64,000 nt of DNA from Salinibacillus kushneri. GTDB lineage: Bacteria > Bacillota > Bacilli > Bacillales > Alkalibacillaceae. Shown piece by piece: positions 34,191 to 43,446 of this stretch. Location of the stretch: assembly GCF_900111405.1 (NCBI RefSeq), contig NZ_FOHJ01000001.1, positions 124,001 through 188,000 of the forward strand, given 5' to 3'. Each line of letters opens with the position of its first letter. The stretch's first letter is position 1. Under the pieces are notes generated by a model. It saw only the letters and a list, made by a program, of their open reading frames with translations, had not been told where the DNA came from and searched no databases. The position numbers and the translations under genes were made by a program.

Positions 34191-34201
34191 CTATAAATCG
34201 A

Positions 34202-34408
34202 CTAGGCTACAACATCATAGCCCTGCTCTTCAATTGCATCATTCATCGCTTCAACGGTAACCTTGGAATCATCATAGGTTACCTCAACTTTCCCCGTGCT
34301 TAAGTCAACCTCAGCTTTGGATACCCCATCCAGGCTTTCTAAAGCACCTTTTACGGATTGTACGCAATGTCCACATGACATTCCTTGTACGTTTACTGTT
34401 GTTTGCAT
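34202..34408 (-). CDS. copZ: Copper chaperone CopZ
   Basis: A 68-residue HMA-domain protein with the Cu(I)-binding loop GMSCGHC and the typical TVNVQ...VEVTYDD strands. It shuttles Cu(I) in the cytoplasm to the N-terminal domains of CopA. It is the last gene of the csoR-copA-copZ unit, 28 nt after copA. Confidence 0.95.
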   Translation of the reverse strand: MQTTVNVQGMSCGHCVQSVKGALESLDGVSKAEVDLSTGKVEVTYDDSKVTVEAMNDAIEEQGYDVVA

Positions 34409-34436
34409 AATTTATGACCCCTTTCTACATTTAATT

Positions 34437-36821
34437 TTATATTTTAACTCGCTTCAATCGAAGTGAGTTAGAAACAACACTTACCGAACTTAAAGCCATC
34501 GCACCGCCGGCAATCCATGGCGCCAATAGTCCCATGGCTGCAATTGGGATTCCGGCACTATTGTAAGCTAATGCCCAGAATAGATTTTGACGGATATTTT
34601 TAATGGTAGCCTTACTCATTTTAATGGCCTTTGGAATCAGTAACAGTTCGCCACCTAAAATGGTCACATCAGCAGCCTCAATCGCTACCTCTGTACCGGT
34701 TCCGATGGCGATTCCGATGTCTGCTACAGCTAGTGCAGGCGCATCGTTTACACCATCTCCTACCATGGCTACTTTATTTCCTTGAAGTTGAATTTCTTTT
34801 ACCTGATTTGCCTTTTCTTCCGGTAATACTTGTGCAATCACTTGATCAATACCAACCTGATTTGCAATGGCTTCTGCTGTTCGTCTATTGTCACCTGTTA
34901 ACATAATGACTTTAAGTCCAAGCTCTTTTAACTGACCAATAGCATCAATGGCCGTGTCTTTAATCGTGTCTGCTACAGCTACGATACCCTGGTATTCTCC
35001 TGCTACAGCAATGAGCATAGCGGTTTTTCCGTTGCTTTCGTAATCGACTAAATGCTGTTCTGCGTTGTTTACATTTACATGATTTTCTTCCATAAGTGTT
35101 CTCGTTCCAACTAGAATTTCCTTACCTGAAATCACTGCCTTAATACCTCTACCAGGTATCGCTATAAAATCATCGGCATCCTCTAAGTTTACGTCCCGTT
35201 CCGTCGCATACGAGACAATGGCTTCTGCTAAAGGATGTTCGGATCCTTTTTCCGCACCTGCTAACAAACGCAGTGTTTCCTCATCGCCCGTAAAGTCTGT
35301 TACTTCTGGTTTACCTTTTGTGATGGTTCCGGTTTTATCCAAAATAATGGCATCCAAATCATGTGTACGTTCTAAATGCTCTCCGCCTTTAAATAAGATG
35401 CCATTTTCAGCCGCTTTTCCTGTACCAACCATAATCGAAGTTGGTGTTGCTAAACCTAATGCACAAGGACAAGCAATGACTAATACAGCGATGGCTGCAA
35501 CTAGAGATGATTCAAAGTTACCTGGGGTGACCAGGAAGATCCAAACCATAAAGGTTAATGCTGCAATTCCGACTACAATCGGTACAAAATAACCCGAGAT
35601 TACATCAGCCAGGCGTTGAATAGGAGCCTTTGAACCTTGCGCATCCTCCACTACTTTTACAATGGAAGCTAATGCTGTATCTTTTCCAACCTTTGTTGCT
35701 TCCATTTCAATCGTTCCGTTTTTGTTCATCGTGGAGCCGATGACTTCAGCATTGACCTCTTTTTCAATCGGAATCGATTCACCTGTAATCATGGATTCAT
35801 CGACAGAGGTTCTCCCCTTTACAATCGTACCGTCTACAGGTATTTTCTCACCTGGCTTAACCATGAGTCTATCCCCTGTCCCCACCTCTTCAACAGGAAT
35901 CATCATCTCTTCTCCATCTCTAATGATCCGTGCCTGTTTCGCCTGTAAATTCAATAGCTTGGAGAGTGCAACCGTAGTTTTACTTTTTGCACTCGTTTCA
36001 AGATATTTTCCAAATAAAATCAGCGTAATTAAAATCGCACTGGTTTCAAAATAGAGGTGAGGGGTATAAGCCGTATTTCCGATTGTTTTTAATGCTTCAT
36101 AAAGACTGTAAAAATAAGCCGCACTTGTTCCTAATGCAACCAGTACATCCATATTTGCACTGCGGTTTCTTAAATTTTTATAGGCGCCAACGTAAAATTG
36201 CCAGCCTATAATAAATTGAACGGGTGTCGCCAATACAAATTGGAACCATGGATTCATAAAGATTTCGGGAATCGTAATACCGAATAGGTGTACAAGCATG
36301 GTAACCAACAAGGGGACAGATAATACAGCTGATGTAAGAAGCTTTGCTTTCATATGCTTTAGCTGTTTTTCCTTCTGTGTCTGTTTACCTGCCTGATCTT
36401 CTTTAACCTTGGCATCGTAGCCAAGTTTTTGTATTTTCCCAATAAAATCATTTTCCTCGATTAATCCCGGTGTAAATTCTATGGATGCACTTTCAGTTGC
36501 CAGATTAACACTTGCCTGTTTTACACCTGTTTGTTTATTTAAAACCTTTTCAATTCGATTGGAACAGGCTGCACATGTCATTCCCATGACATCCAACTCA
36601 GCTTTTTCCGTTTGAACCCCATAGCCTAATTTCTCTATTTTTCCCGCAATATCATCAAAAGATGTTGTAGATGGATCATAATCGACACTAGCCTTCTCTG
36701 TTGTCAGATTTACCTGAGCATCGACGCCGTCCATTTTATTGAGCACTTTTTCGATTCGGTTTGAGCAAGCTGCACAAGTCATCCCTGTAACACCGAGGGT
36801 TGTATGCTCTTGTTCGCTCAT
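34437..36821 (-). CDS. copA: Copper-exporting P1B-type ATPase CopA
   Basis: A 794-residue P-type ATPase from the ATG at 36821, which follows AAAGGAGGG; a short in-frame extension upstream lacks a site. Two N-terminal HMA domains each carry [15 protein letters not shown]. The core shows TGES, the membrane CPC motif ([13 protein letters not shown]), the phosphorylated Asp in DKTGT, HP near GSEHPLAEA and [10 protein letters not shown]. It exports Cu(I) across the membrane. It is preceded by csoR and followed by copZ on the same strand, a standard CsoR-regulated copper module. Confidence 0.95.
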   Translation of the reverse strand: MSEQEHTTLGVTGMTCAACSNRIEKVLNKMDGVDAQVNLTTEKASVDYDPSTTSFDDIAGKIEKLGYGVQTEKAELDVMGMTCAACSNRIEKVLNKQTGVKQASVNLATESASIEFTPGLIEENDFIGKIQKLGYDAKVKEDQAGKQTQKEKQLKHMKAKLLTSAVLSVPLLVTMLVHLFGITIPEIFMNPWFQFVLATPVQFIIGWQFYVGAYKNLRNRSANMDVLVALGTSAAYFYSLYEALKTIGNTAYTPHLYFETSAILITLILFGKYLETSAKSKTTVALSKLLNLQAKQARIIRDGEEMMIPVEEVGTGDRLMVKPGEKIPVDGTIVKGRTSVDESMITGESIPIEKEVNAEVIGSTMNKNGTIEMEATKVGKDTALASIVKVVEDAQGSKAPIQRLADVISGYFVPIVVGIAALTFMVWIFLVTPGNFESSLVAAIAVLVIACPCALGLATPTSIMVGTGKAAENGILFKGGEHLERTHDLDAIILDKTGTITKGKPEVTDFTGDEETLRLLAGAEKGSEHPLAEAIVSYATERDVNLEDADDFIAIPGRGIKAVISGKEILVGTRTLMEENHVNVNNAEQHLVDYESNGKTAMLIAVAGEYQGIVAVADTIKDTAIDAIGQLKELGLKVIMLTGDNRRTAEAIANQVGIDQVIAQVLPEEKANQVKEIQLQGNKVAMVGDGVNDAPALAVADIGIAIGTGTEVAIEAADVTILGGELLLIPKAIKMSKATIKNIRQNLFWALAYNSAGIPIAAMGLLAPWIAGGAMALSSVSVVSNSLRLKRVKI

Positions 36822-36869
36822 GCTTCTCCCTCCTTTGCGATACATGAACTGGAACCATTTCCATGAATT

Positions 36870-37172
36870 TTATTTAGAGAATTGCTTCATCACTTCCATT
36901 AGTTCATCTATGGCTTCATCTCCATTACCTGACTTAACCGCGTCACTGACACAATGCTTCGTATGGCGTTCAGCTATAGAGAAGCCGACCTTTTTTAATG
37001 CTGCATTTATCGCACTAATTTGAACCAGAATATCCGGACAGTATCTATCCTCTTCAACCATTTTTTGTATGCCACGCACTTGACCCTCTATTCGTTTCAG
37101 ACGATTAACAACCGCCTGTTTTTCCTCATCCGTTCTAGGGGTAACAGGATGGTCATGCAGGAATTCTCCCAT
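36870..37172 (-). CDS. csoR: Copper-sensing repressor CsoR
   Basis: A 100-residue all-helical repressor. VNRLKRIEGQVRGIQKMVEEDRYC contains the DNA-contacting Arg/Lys helix and the first Cu ligand Cys; ERHTKHC supplies His and the second Cys, the full Cys-His-Cys set of copper-sensing CsoR, unlike the CstR-type paralogue at the right end of the window. It represses its own operon until Cu(I) binds. Confidence 0.94.
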   Translation of the reverse strand: MGEFLHDHPVTPRTDEEKQAVVNRLKRIEGQVRGIQKMVEEDRYCPDILVQISAINAALKKVGFSIAERHTKHCVSDAVKSGNGDEAIDELMEVMKQFSK

Positions 37173-37202
37173 TCTCTACCACTCCTTATCCTTTATAGTT
37201 AT

Positions 37203-37232
37203 ACTATACCCCCCTAATGTATTTGCTGTCAA
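37203..37232 (-). promoter_or_regulatory. Promoter and CsoR operator of the copper operon
   Basis: On the minus strand TTGACA (37227-37232), 18-nt spacer, TATAGT (37203-37208). The spacer contains the G-tract operator; on the plus strand ATACCCCCCTAATGTAT at 37206-37222 is a CsoR-type ATAC...GTAT half-palindrome overlapping the -10 box. Confidence 0.8.
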
Positions 37233-37335
37233 TCAAAATGACTGAAATCTTCTTACAATTATGTTTTCCCTTTTTAAGCAAAATAAAGCATATGCAATAA
37301 TCCCCATTTAAACTTAAGCATATAAAATGACGCCC

Positions 37336-37500
37336 TATCCTTCATAGAACTGATGAAGGACAAAAAGGAGCAGAAGGACTTGAGAAATGTCCTTCACAGA
37401 GCCCATGAAGGACAATATAAGGACAGAAGTTCAAGGAAATGTCTTTCATAACGCCGATGAAGGACAAAACAAAACACAAATGTGAGAAAATGTCTTTCAT
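37336..37500. repeat. Tandem hairpin repeats, 52-bp period, 3.5 copies
   Basis: Inverted repeats built from TGTCCTTCA / TGAAGGACA with a 9-nt loop begin near 37336, 37388 and 37440; a left arm alone (TGTCTTTCAT) stands at 37491. Spacing is 52, 52 and 51 bases. The linkers are A/G-rich and less conserved. The array lies between the copper operon promoter and the terminator of the dehydrogenase pair. No gene is present in it. Confidence 0.75.
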
Positions 37501-37552
37501 AGTATGAATTTAGTAGTAGGTATTCAACAAGCGGGGGTTCTGTCATTCAAAA

Positions 37553-37579
37553 AGGATCGTCCTGGGTTTGGACGATCCT
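37553..37579 (-). terminator. Terminator of the alcohol/aldehyde dehydrogenase operon
   Basis: A 10-bp stem AGGATCGTCC / GGACGATCCT with a 7-nt loop and TTTTT on the minus strand. Confidence 0.85.
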
Positions 37580-37615
37580 CTTATACAATATTCATCGTGA
37601 ATCTTGTAAAATACT

Positions 37616-38986
37616 TTACTTAAGAAACCATTTAATCTTTTTTAGACCGTTTTTCACGTTCGGATATCGGAAAGGAATGTCAAATAGATTGGTTTGCTTT
37701 ACGACACTTTTCTTGTGTGAAAAGGTATCAAAGCTTCCCTTCCCATGATAAGATCCGATACCACTGGACTTCACGCCACCAAACGGTAAATAAGGGGATA
37801 CAAAATGATAGACCGTGTCATTAATACATCCCCCACCAAAAGAAATGTTATTAAGTACCTCCGATTGAATGTCCTTCTGGGCTGTAAACAGGTAAAGAGC
37901 AAGCGGGTGGGGATGCTGATCAATGCCTTCAATGACATTTTCTAAATCCTGATAGTCCATCACAGGTAGAATCGGACCGAAAATCTCCTCCTGCATGACT
38001 GAATCATCCCAGGAAATATCAGTTAACACAGTGGGCTCTATGGCGAGATTTTTCGAATCAATTTGTCCTCCCATAAACGTTTCTCCGTCCCTTAAAAATC
38101 CCTTCAGCCGTTTAAAATGCTCTTCGCTCACAATATGTGTGTAATTTTTGTTGTCCAAAGGATGATCTCCATATAAATGACGAACACCCTTCTTAAATTC
38201 TTGTAAAAATTCTGTTTTGACGTTTTCATGAACATATAAATAATCCGGTGCTATACAGGTTTGCCCTGCATTCGTAAACTTCCCCCAGGCAATGCGCTTT
38301 GCAGCCAGTTTAATGTTTGCGTCTTCATGAACAATACATGGACTCTTCCCACCTAATTCTAACGTGACAGGCGTTAAGTTTTTTGATGCGGCTTCCATGA
38401 TAATTGTTCCTACCGGGATACTTCCGGTAAAGAAAATGTAGTCAACGTTTTCAGCTAAAAGGGACTGGCTCGTCTCAACGCCTCCTTGAACAACCGAAAC
38501 AAACTCCTCAGGAAACAGCTTTGAAATCAGACGATTCATAAAATCCGAGGTCTCCGGTGTATATTCTGACGGTTTAATAATCGCTGTATTTCCTGCTGCG
38601 ATTGCACCAATTAAGGGAGCTAATGCGAGCTGAAAAGGATAATTCCAAGGCGAGATAATCAAAGAAACCCCGTATGGTTCAGCATAAACATAACTTGAAG
38701 AACCAAAGTGTGTAATGGGGGTTTTGACTCTTTTTGGCTTTATCCATGAGCGCAACCGCTTTAACGTGAATCCGATTTCCTCCAAAACAATGCCGATTTC
38801 CGTAGAATAAGCGTCAAATGCTGATTTATTTAAATCTATCTTCAGGACGTTCATAATTTCCTTTTCATTTTCCTGAATGGCCTTTTTAAGTTTTTGCAGC
38901 ATCTCCATTCGAAAAGAAACCTCTTTTGTCTTCCCACTACGAAAAAATTCCCTTTGCTTGCGGATAAGTGATTGATTGTTTTCCAA
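37616..38986 (-). CDS. Aldehyde dehydrogenase (class 3-like, NAD(P)-dependent)
   Basis: A 456-residue aldehyde dehydrogenase with no N-terminal targeting. Substrate tunnel and active site: ISPWNYPFQLALAPLIGAIAAGN, the Glu in LELGGKSP and the nucleophile Cys in NAGQTCIAPDY. A hydrophobic/basic C-terminus (GLKKIKWFLK) resembles membrane-associated fatty-aldehyde dehydrogenases such as YwdH relatives. The start is a TTG at 38986 behind AGGGAGG. It is 12 nt after the alcohol dehydrogenase gene, so the two may oxidise an alcohol to its acid in sequence. Confidence 0.92.
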   Translation of the reverse strand: MENNQSLIRKQREFFRSGKTKEVSFRMEMLQKLKKAIQENEKEIMNVLKIDLNKSAFDAYSTEIGIVLEEIGFTLKRLRSWIKPKRVKTPITHFGSSSYVYAEPYGVSLIISPWNYPFQLALAPLIGAIAAGNTAIIKPSEYTPETSDFMNRLISKLFPEEFVSVVQGGVETSQSLLAENVDYIFFTGSIPVGTIIMEAASKNLTPVTLELGGKSPCIVHEDANIKLAAKRIAWGKFTNAGQTCIAPDYLYVHENVKTEFLQEFKKGVRHLYGDHPLDNKNYTHIVSEEHFKRLKGFLRDGETFMGGQIDSKNLAIEPTVLTDISWDDSVMQEEIFGPILPVMDYQDLENVIEGIDQHPHPLALYLFTAQKDIQSEVLNNISFGGGCINDTVYHFVSPYLPFGGVKSSGIGSYHGKGSFDTFSHKKSVVKQTNLFDIPFRYPNVKNGLKKIKWFLK

Positions 38987-38998
38987 TCTTCTCCCTCC

Positions 38999-40198
38999 CT
39001 ATTCCTGAATCACATGATATAAGTATTCCATATCCTTTTCAGAAAAAATCTTAGGAACTGGATAAATTGGATTGGCCTCTGACAGCGCGCGTTTTATCAT
39101 GATTGAAAGGTCTTTTTCTTTAATCCCGCTTATTTTGTCTGGGATATTCATCTTCTTATTAAAGTTCTTAATCTCTTCAATAAATTTTTTTGCTTTTTGT
39201 TCTTTATCATCTGATGGGTCACCTATGTTCACTAAATCTGCCAGGTCAGCTAAAGGGGGATACACTGAACGTCCGTAATATTCAAGAACATGAGGCAGGA
39301 TGACTGCATTTGCTAAACCGTGTGGAACAGCATAAAACCCACCTAGGGTATGAGCAATCGCATGCACATTTCCAACATAAGCTCGTGTAAAGGCCACACC
39401 TGCTACATAGGCTGCCCGCTGCATATTGGTACGGGCTTCCATATTTTTACCGTTAGAATATGCTTCATAGAGGTTTTCAAAAATAAGTTTTACGGCTTCT
39501 CGACTGCATCTTTTCGCTTTTTCGGAAGCACCATGGTTTGTGTAAGCTTCAACTGCATGGGTTAACGCATCCATTCCTGTTGTGGAAGTAATGTGTGGAG
39601 GAAGATTTTTAGTGAGTAGGGGATCGAGTACAGCAAAGTCTGGAATAAGAGATAAATCCATGATGGCATATTTTTCATGTGTATCCGGATTGGATATAAC
39701 CGTTGCAACCGTTGCCTCACTTCCTGTTCCAGCTGTGGTTGGAACAGCAACAAGAGGAGGTGTTTCTTTACGCACCCTTAATAGTCCCTTTAATTGTGGG
39801 AGGGTTTTACCCGGCCGGGCTATTCTTGCTCCAACTCCCTTGGCACAATCCATAGGGGAGCCTCCACCGAAGGAAATTATTCCCTTACAGTTGCTTTCTT
39901 TAAATATTTTTAAAGCGGTTTCAATATTTTCAATAGTTGGATTAGGCACTACTTTATCATAAATAACATATTTAATTCCTTCTTCGCGTAGCTCCTTAAG
40001 CATATTATCCATTAATCCAATTGAGCGGATCCCTTCATCTGTAACAATTAGGACTTTAGTAAGGTGTTTTCTTTTTAATAGGGGTGGGAGTTTTCCTAAA
40101 CTATTTTCCCCTTCTAATAACACAGGCTCACGCCAGGGTAAAAAACGGGTAAATATACGACTTGCAGCTTGATATATTCTGCAAAACATCTTATACAT
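38999..40198 (-). CDS. Iron-containing alcohol dehydrogenase
   Basis: A 399-residue group III alcohol dehydrogenase. GGGSPMDCAKG binds NAD(P), PTTAGTGSEATVATVIS is family-typical, and metal ligands lie in DALTHAVEAY, AIAHTLGGFY and PHGLANAVILP. The ATG at 40198 is preceded by AAGGAGGG; the longer frame upstream is not needed. The N-terminus contains an amphipathic stretch (FCRIYQAASRIFTRFLPW). It is cotranscribed with the aldehyde dehydrogenase. Confidence 0.9.
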   Translation of the reverse strand: MYKMFCRIYQAASRIFTRFLPWREPVLLEGENSLGKLPPLLKRKHLTKVLIVTDEGIRSIGLMDNMLKELREEGIKYVIYDKVVPNPTIENIETALKIFKESNCKGIISFGGGSPMDCAKGVGARIARPGKTLPQLKGLLRVRKETPPLVAVPTTAGTGSEATVATVISNPDTHEKYAIMDLSLIPDFAVLDPLLTKNLPPHITSTTGMDALTHAVEAYTNHGASEKAKRCSREAVKLIFENLYEAYSNGKNMEARTNMQRAAYVAGVAFTRAYVGNVHAIAHTLGGFYAVPHGLANAVILPHVLEYYGRSVYPPLADLADLVNIGDPSDDKEQKAKKFIEEIKNFNKKMNIPDKISGIKEKDLSIMIKRALSEANPIYPVPKIFSEKDMEYLYHVIQE

Positions 40199-40258
40199 AA
40201 ATGCCCTCCTTTTCTTCATCATGAGTAATGGAATAGTAGAGTAAAAATACACGCCGAA

Positions 40259-40272
40259 TGAAAGCGCTTTAT
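40259..40272. promoter_or_regulatory. Weak cre-like palindrome upstream of the alcohol dehydrogenase gene
   Basis: TGAAAGCGCTTTAT matches the cre consensus at 12 of 14 positions; the inner AAAGCGCTTT is a perfect palindrome. It is 61 bases upstream of the start codon. The remaining 230 bases up to 40500 show no gene. Confidence 0.35.
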
Positions 40273-40500
40273 AATAAATAGAAAATACGTTCGAACATCC
40301 CCCCTCACTTATCTTAAATAACACTGCAAAATAGATTTTTCATAATAAAAACCTCTTCATTTAAATATATAAATCATTTTCATACTATTCAATCACTTAT
40401 TATGTATATTTAGCTCCCAGAAGATTAAAAAAAGGGGTACATTTATCGGGGGAATTCTTTGGAAACTAGACAAAAAACGGGTAAAAGCAATAAAAAAAGA

Positions 40501-40522
40501 GTCCAGCTTAATCAAGCTGAAC
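40501..40522 (-). terminator. Terminator of csaA
   Basis: Arms GTCCAGCTT / AAGCTGAAC (one mismatch) with a 4-nt loop, followed on the minus strand by seven T. Confidence 0.7.
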
Positions 40523-40553
40523 TACTTCACCATTCTTGAATACCATATAACTC

Positions 40554-40883
40554 CTAAGCAATTGGTGTCCCATTGGGAACTGGCTGATCAGGCTTCAAAA
40601 GCACCACGTCACCGTCCTCAGGTACACCACCTATTACTAGCACTTCTGACTTATAGCCTGCAATTCGCATAGGAGGAAAATTGACAACAGCCGCAACCTG
40701 GCGACCAATAAGCTGTTCGGGCTCATATCGTTTCGTAATCTGAGCTGAGGACTGTTTACTGCCTAATTCACCAAAATCAACTTCAAGCTTAATCGCTGGT
40801 TTTCTGGCTTCTGGAAAGGGCTCTGCCTTTTGCACAGTACCAATGCGGATATCCAGGTTTTGAAAATCATCCAATGTGGCCAT
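40554..40883 (-). CDS. csaA: Chaperone/tRNA-binding protein CsaA
   Basis: A 109-residue OB-fold protein of the tRNA-binding-domain family ([49 protein letters not shown]). In B. subtilis CsaA is a dimeric export-related chaperone that can also bind tRNA. Monocistronic with AAAGGAGA before the start. Confidence 0.92.
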   Translation of the reverse strand: MATLDDFQNLDIRIGTVQKAEPFPEARKPAIKLEVDFGELGSKQSSAQITKRYEPEQLIGRQVAAVVNFPPMRIAGYKSEVLVIGGVPEDGDVVLLKPDQPVPNGTPIA

Positions 40884-41087
40884 AGACTTCTCTCCTTTGA
40901 TTATTACTTAGGATTAATCTTTCACCATCTTATGGAATTTTCCCTGCCAATAAAATAAATTCCTTTAACTATTTTCCACCTTTAACCTCCAAACACATAT
41001 TCCTGGAGGCCTCGATAACTAACGTATCCAAATACTTTCTGGAACGGCTAACATTTAAGAGAAGTGAATTCCAGCGGTATTCTTGAA

Positions 41088-41678
41088 TTACAGAATGGTA
41101 AATTGATACCCCTTTTCTTTAATAATCCGAATCATTTCAGGAAGGGCTTCAACCGTCTGTTTAAGTTCATGTAGTAGAATAATAGCTCCATCTTCTAAGT
41201 TTTCCGTTACATTTGAAATAATCTGTTCAGAATTCCCTTTCAATTCCCAATCAATACCTGCAATTCGCCACATAACCGATGTTAATCCCAACTGGTTTGC
41301 TGCTTTTATTGTATCCGCATTATACTGGCCAAATGGTGGCCGGAAATAGGTAACTTTCTGTCCAGTTATGCCTTCAATCTTTTTGACACTTTCGGCTAAC
41401 TGTTTGTATTGTTTGTTAAAATCTAATGTTGACAGATCTGGGTGATTGATGGTGTGAGTTCCTATTTTATGACCTTCCTCAACAAGCCTGGCCCAAGGTC
41501 TTTCCTGGTATAAAAGTCGAGTCTGCCAAAAGAACATAGCAGGTACCTCTTCCTCTTTTAAAATATCAAGAATTTGCGGCAGCACTTTGCCAGGACCATC
41601 GTCAAAAGTTAACACAACCGTTTTTTCATCAGAAGAATTGATACTCGTTAATACATGACTATCCTTCGAGTCGTACAC
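41088..41678 (-). CDS. Polysaccharide deacetylase (NodB domain), start region interrupted by TGA
   Basis: The 196-residue frame from a GTG at 41678 is a compact NodB deacetylase: TFDDGP (motif 1), metal-binding THTINHP, RPPFGQYN, DW in IAGIDWE and LLHEL. It removes acetyl groups from cell-wall or other glycans. The GTG has only a poor site. In the same frame, 13 codons further upstream, ATGATG at 41717 has AGGAG at 8 nt, reads MMKSP and then meets TGA (41700-41702) before VVDQSRV and the rest. So the gene either uses the weak GTG or carries a point stop in its leader. No signal peptide is seen. Downstream of the phosphonate-type ABC genes. Confidence 0.8.
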   Translation of the reverse strand: MYDSKDSHVLTSINSSDEKTVVLTFDDGPGKVLPQILDILKEEEVPAMFFWQTRLLYQERPWARLVEEGHKIGTHTINHPDLSTLDFNKQYKQLAESVKKIEGITGQKVTYFRPPFGQYNADTIKAANQLGLTSVMWRIAGIDWELKGNSEQIISNVTENLEDGAIILLHELKQTVEALPEMIRIIKEKGYQFTIL

Positions 41679-41755
41679 GACCCTTGACTGATCAACTACT
41701 CATGGACTTTTCATCATTCTTCATTCTCCTCTCTTTTGTTATAAGTGGCTGATTA

Positions 41756-42508
41756 TTAAGGCTGTTTTGCTGTTTCATAATAGGTGAGATGGAACTCTTC
41801 ATCCTGGAAGGAATCTGGATGATCATCAAAGATTACTTTTCCATTCTTTAGTGCAATGATCCTTGTTGCAAACCGTTTTGCCAAGTTCACATCATGAACA
41901 TTAATAATCGTAAGTAGTTGGTGACGGTTATGCATTTTTTGAATTAAGCGAAAGATATGACTAGCTGTACCAGGATCTAAACTTGAAACGGGTTCATCCC
42001 CAAGAAAGGCTTTTGGGTGTTGCAGTAAAGCCCTTGCTATACCAACTCGTTGTTTCTGTCCACCACTCAGTTTTTCAACTTTACGGTACATCTGATCTGT
42101 TAGCCCCACATCAGCAATAACCTTCTTAGCATGATTTATTTCCTCTTTATTGAATAGTCCAATGATATTTTTATATGTTGATCGATATCCAAACAGTCCG
42201 GTTAGAACATTTTGTAAAACGGTAAGTCTGGGAATTAAATTAAAGTGTTGAAAAATCATTCCCATTTCTCTTCTTATTTTACGCAAGTCCTCTTCAGATA
42301 ACGATGACAACGGTTGATCTTTCCAATAAACAGTGCCACTTGTCGGATCTTGTAAACCATTTATACAACGGATTAATGTTGATTTTCCAGCCCCGCTTTT
42401 TCCGAGGATACAAACAAATTCACCCTTCTGAAAGTGTAAATCGATGGAAGATAGCGCCTCAAAATCACTATCTTCATATTGAACAGACAAATCTTTAATC
42501 TCGAGCAT
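41756..42508 (-). CDS. phnC: Phosphonate-type ABC transporter ATP-binding protein
   Basis: A 250-residue ABC ATPase: Walker A GKSGAGKST, Q-loop MGMIFQHFNLIPRLTVLQNVL, signature KLSGGQKQR, Walker B AFLGDEPVSSLD and NVHDVNLA with the switch His. The FNLIPRLTVLQNVL and GDEPVSSLD features place it in the PhnC family for phosphonate, phosphite or similar oxyanions. It follows the permease gene by 12 nt. The substrate is uncertain, because no binding protein is encoded here. Confidence 0.88.
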   Translation of the reverse strand: MLEIKDLSVQYEDSDFEALSSIDLHFQKGEFVCILGKSGAGKSTLIRCINGLQDPTSGTVYWKDQPLSSLSEEDLRKIRREMGMIFQHFNLIPRLTVLQNVLTGLFGYRSTYKNIIGLFNKEEINHAKKVIADVGLTDQMYRKVEKLSGGQKQRVGIARALLQHPKAFLGDEPVSSLDPGTASHIFRLIQKMHNRHQLLTIINVHDVNLAKRFATRIIALKNGKVIFDDHPDSFQDEEFHLTYYETAKQP

Positions 42509-42520
42509 TTTGCTTCCTCC

Positions 42521-43285
42521 TTAAATGACCTTATTCCGAACGAAGCTGCCAAATAAATCGACGATGATGACGATAACCATAATAATCAAAACATCTAAAG
42601 AAACAGAAGAATATTGGAAGGTTTTAAAATCATTAAATAAGCGCTGCCCAATTCCTCCCCCACCAATAAATCCTAATATGAGCGATGTTCGAATGGCCAC
42701 TTCAAAGCGATAAAAATAGTGTGATAGTACGTTCGGCCATATTTGTGGAAGAATACTGAATAAATAAGCAAATCCTTTCTTGGCTCCTACTGCCTTCATC
42801 GCTTCCTGAGGACCTGAATCAGACGCCTCAATGAGTTCAGATATTAGCTTACCCAGCACTCCAATATTATGAAACATTATGGCAAGGACCGCCGGAAAAG
42901 GGCCAAGACCCAGGGCAGTTAGCAAAATTAATCCAAAAACAATTTCAGGAATCGATCGAACAAAACTTAGCAAAACTCTTGATAGGTGATAGAAGAATCC
43001 TGATGGTGATGTGTTTCTGGCAGCGACAAAACTAAGGGGCAAGGCAACAATAAGTCCAAAAAGACTGCCCAGGAAAGCCATTCCAAGTGTTTCCAGACTA
43101 TCTTCAAGCATATGAGGTAGCTTAGCGTAATCCATCGGGAACCATTCACCTAGGAAATCAACCATGTTACGAAAATCTCTAAATTTTGATAAGTTAAACT
43201 CCGTAAGCTCCATACTGAAGTAAATCAAAACGCCTAATATGATTACCGTAATAATATTTCTACTTTTGAACCACACAAAGATCAA
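42521..43285 (-). CDS. phnE: Phosphonate-type ABC transporter permease
   Basis: A 254-residue permease with about six helices: LEDSLETLGMAFLGSLFGLIVALPLSF, RSIPEIVFGLIL (EAA-loop region follows as EAMKAVGAKKGFAYLFSILPQIWP) and GFIGGGGIGQRLF near the C-terminus. This is PhnE/PtxC-like. The start is a TTG at 43285 without an obvious ribosome binding site, which raises the chance that upstream sequence has been lost. Order is permease, ATPase, with no phnD. Confidence 0.86.
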   Translation of the reverse strand: MIFVWFKSRNIITVIILGVLIYFSMELTEFNLSKFRDFRNMVDFLGEWFPMDYAKLPHMLEDSLETLGMAFLGSLFGLIVALPLSFVAARNTSPSGFFYHLSRVLLSFVRSIPEIVFGLILLTALGLGPFPAVLAIMFHNIGVLGKLISELIEASDSGPQEAMKAVGAKKGFAYLFSILPQIWPNVLSHYFYRFEVAIRTSLILGFIGGGGIGQRLFNDFKTFQYSSVSLDVLIIMVIVIIVDLFGSFVRNKVI

Positions 43286-43410
43286 CTCGCTATTCTTTAT
43301 TTCTTACCTGCTTCACACAATGAATACTTTCAAGGCCTTGTCCTGCGCCTAAGGTTTGGGTTACCATAACGTTCTCTTATAATACTAGTTCATAGTAGTA
43401 ATAGTCAGAA

Positions 43411-43433
43411 AAAAGAACTCGATCACGAGCTCT
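43411..43433 (-). terminator. Terminator of the glycosyltransferase gene
   Basis: Stem AGAACTCG / CGAGCTCT (one wobble) with a 4-nt loop and six T on the minus strand. Confidence 0.75.
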
Positions 43434-43446
43434 CCATTCACCCGTT

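Noticed and set aside
37336-37500. Tandem terminators
   Set aside because: The stems are not followed by T runs, and the real terminator of the neighbouring operon is at 37553-37579.
41700-41702. Selenocysteine codon in the deacetylase
   Set aside because: The TGA is at codon 6 of a leader with no conserved Cys position, and no clear SECIS hairpin follows; a mutation or alternative start is more likely. Kept as a finding only because selC is present.
43290-43370. 25-codon minus-strand frame (MVTQTLGAGQG...) before the permease gene
   Set aside because: Weak ribosome site and no resemblance to PhnD; probably chance.
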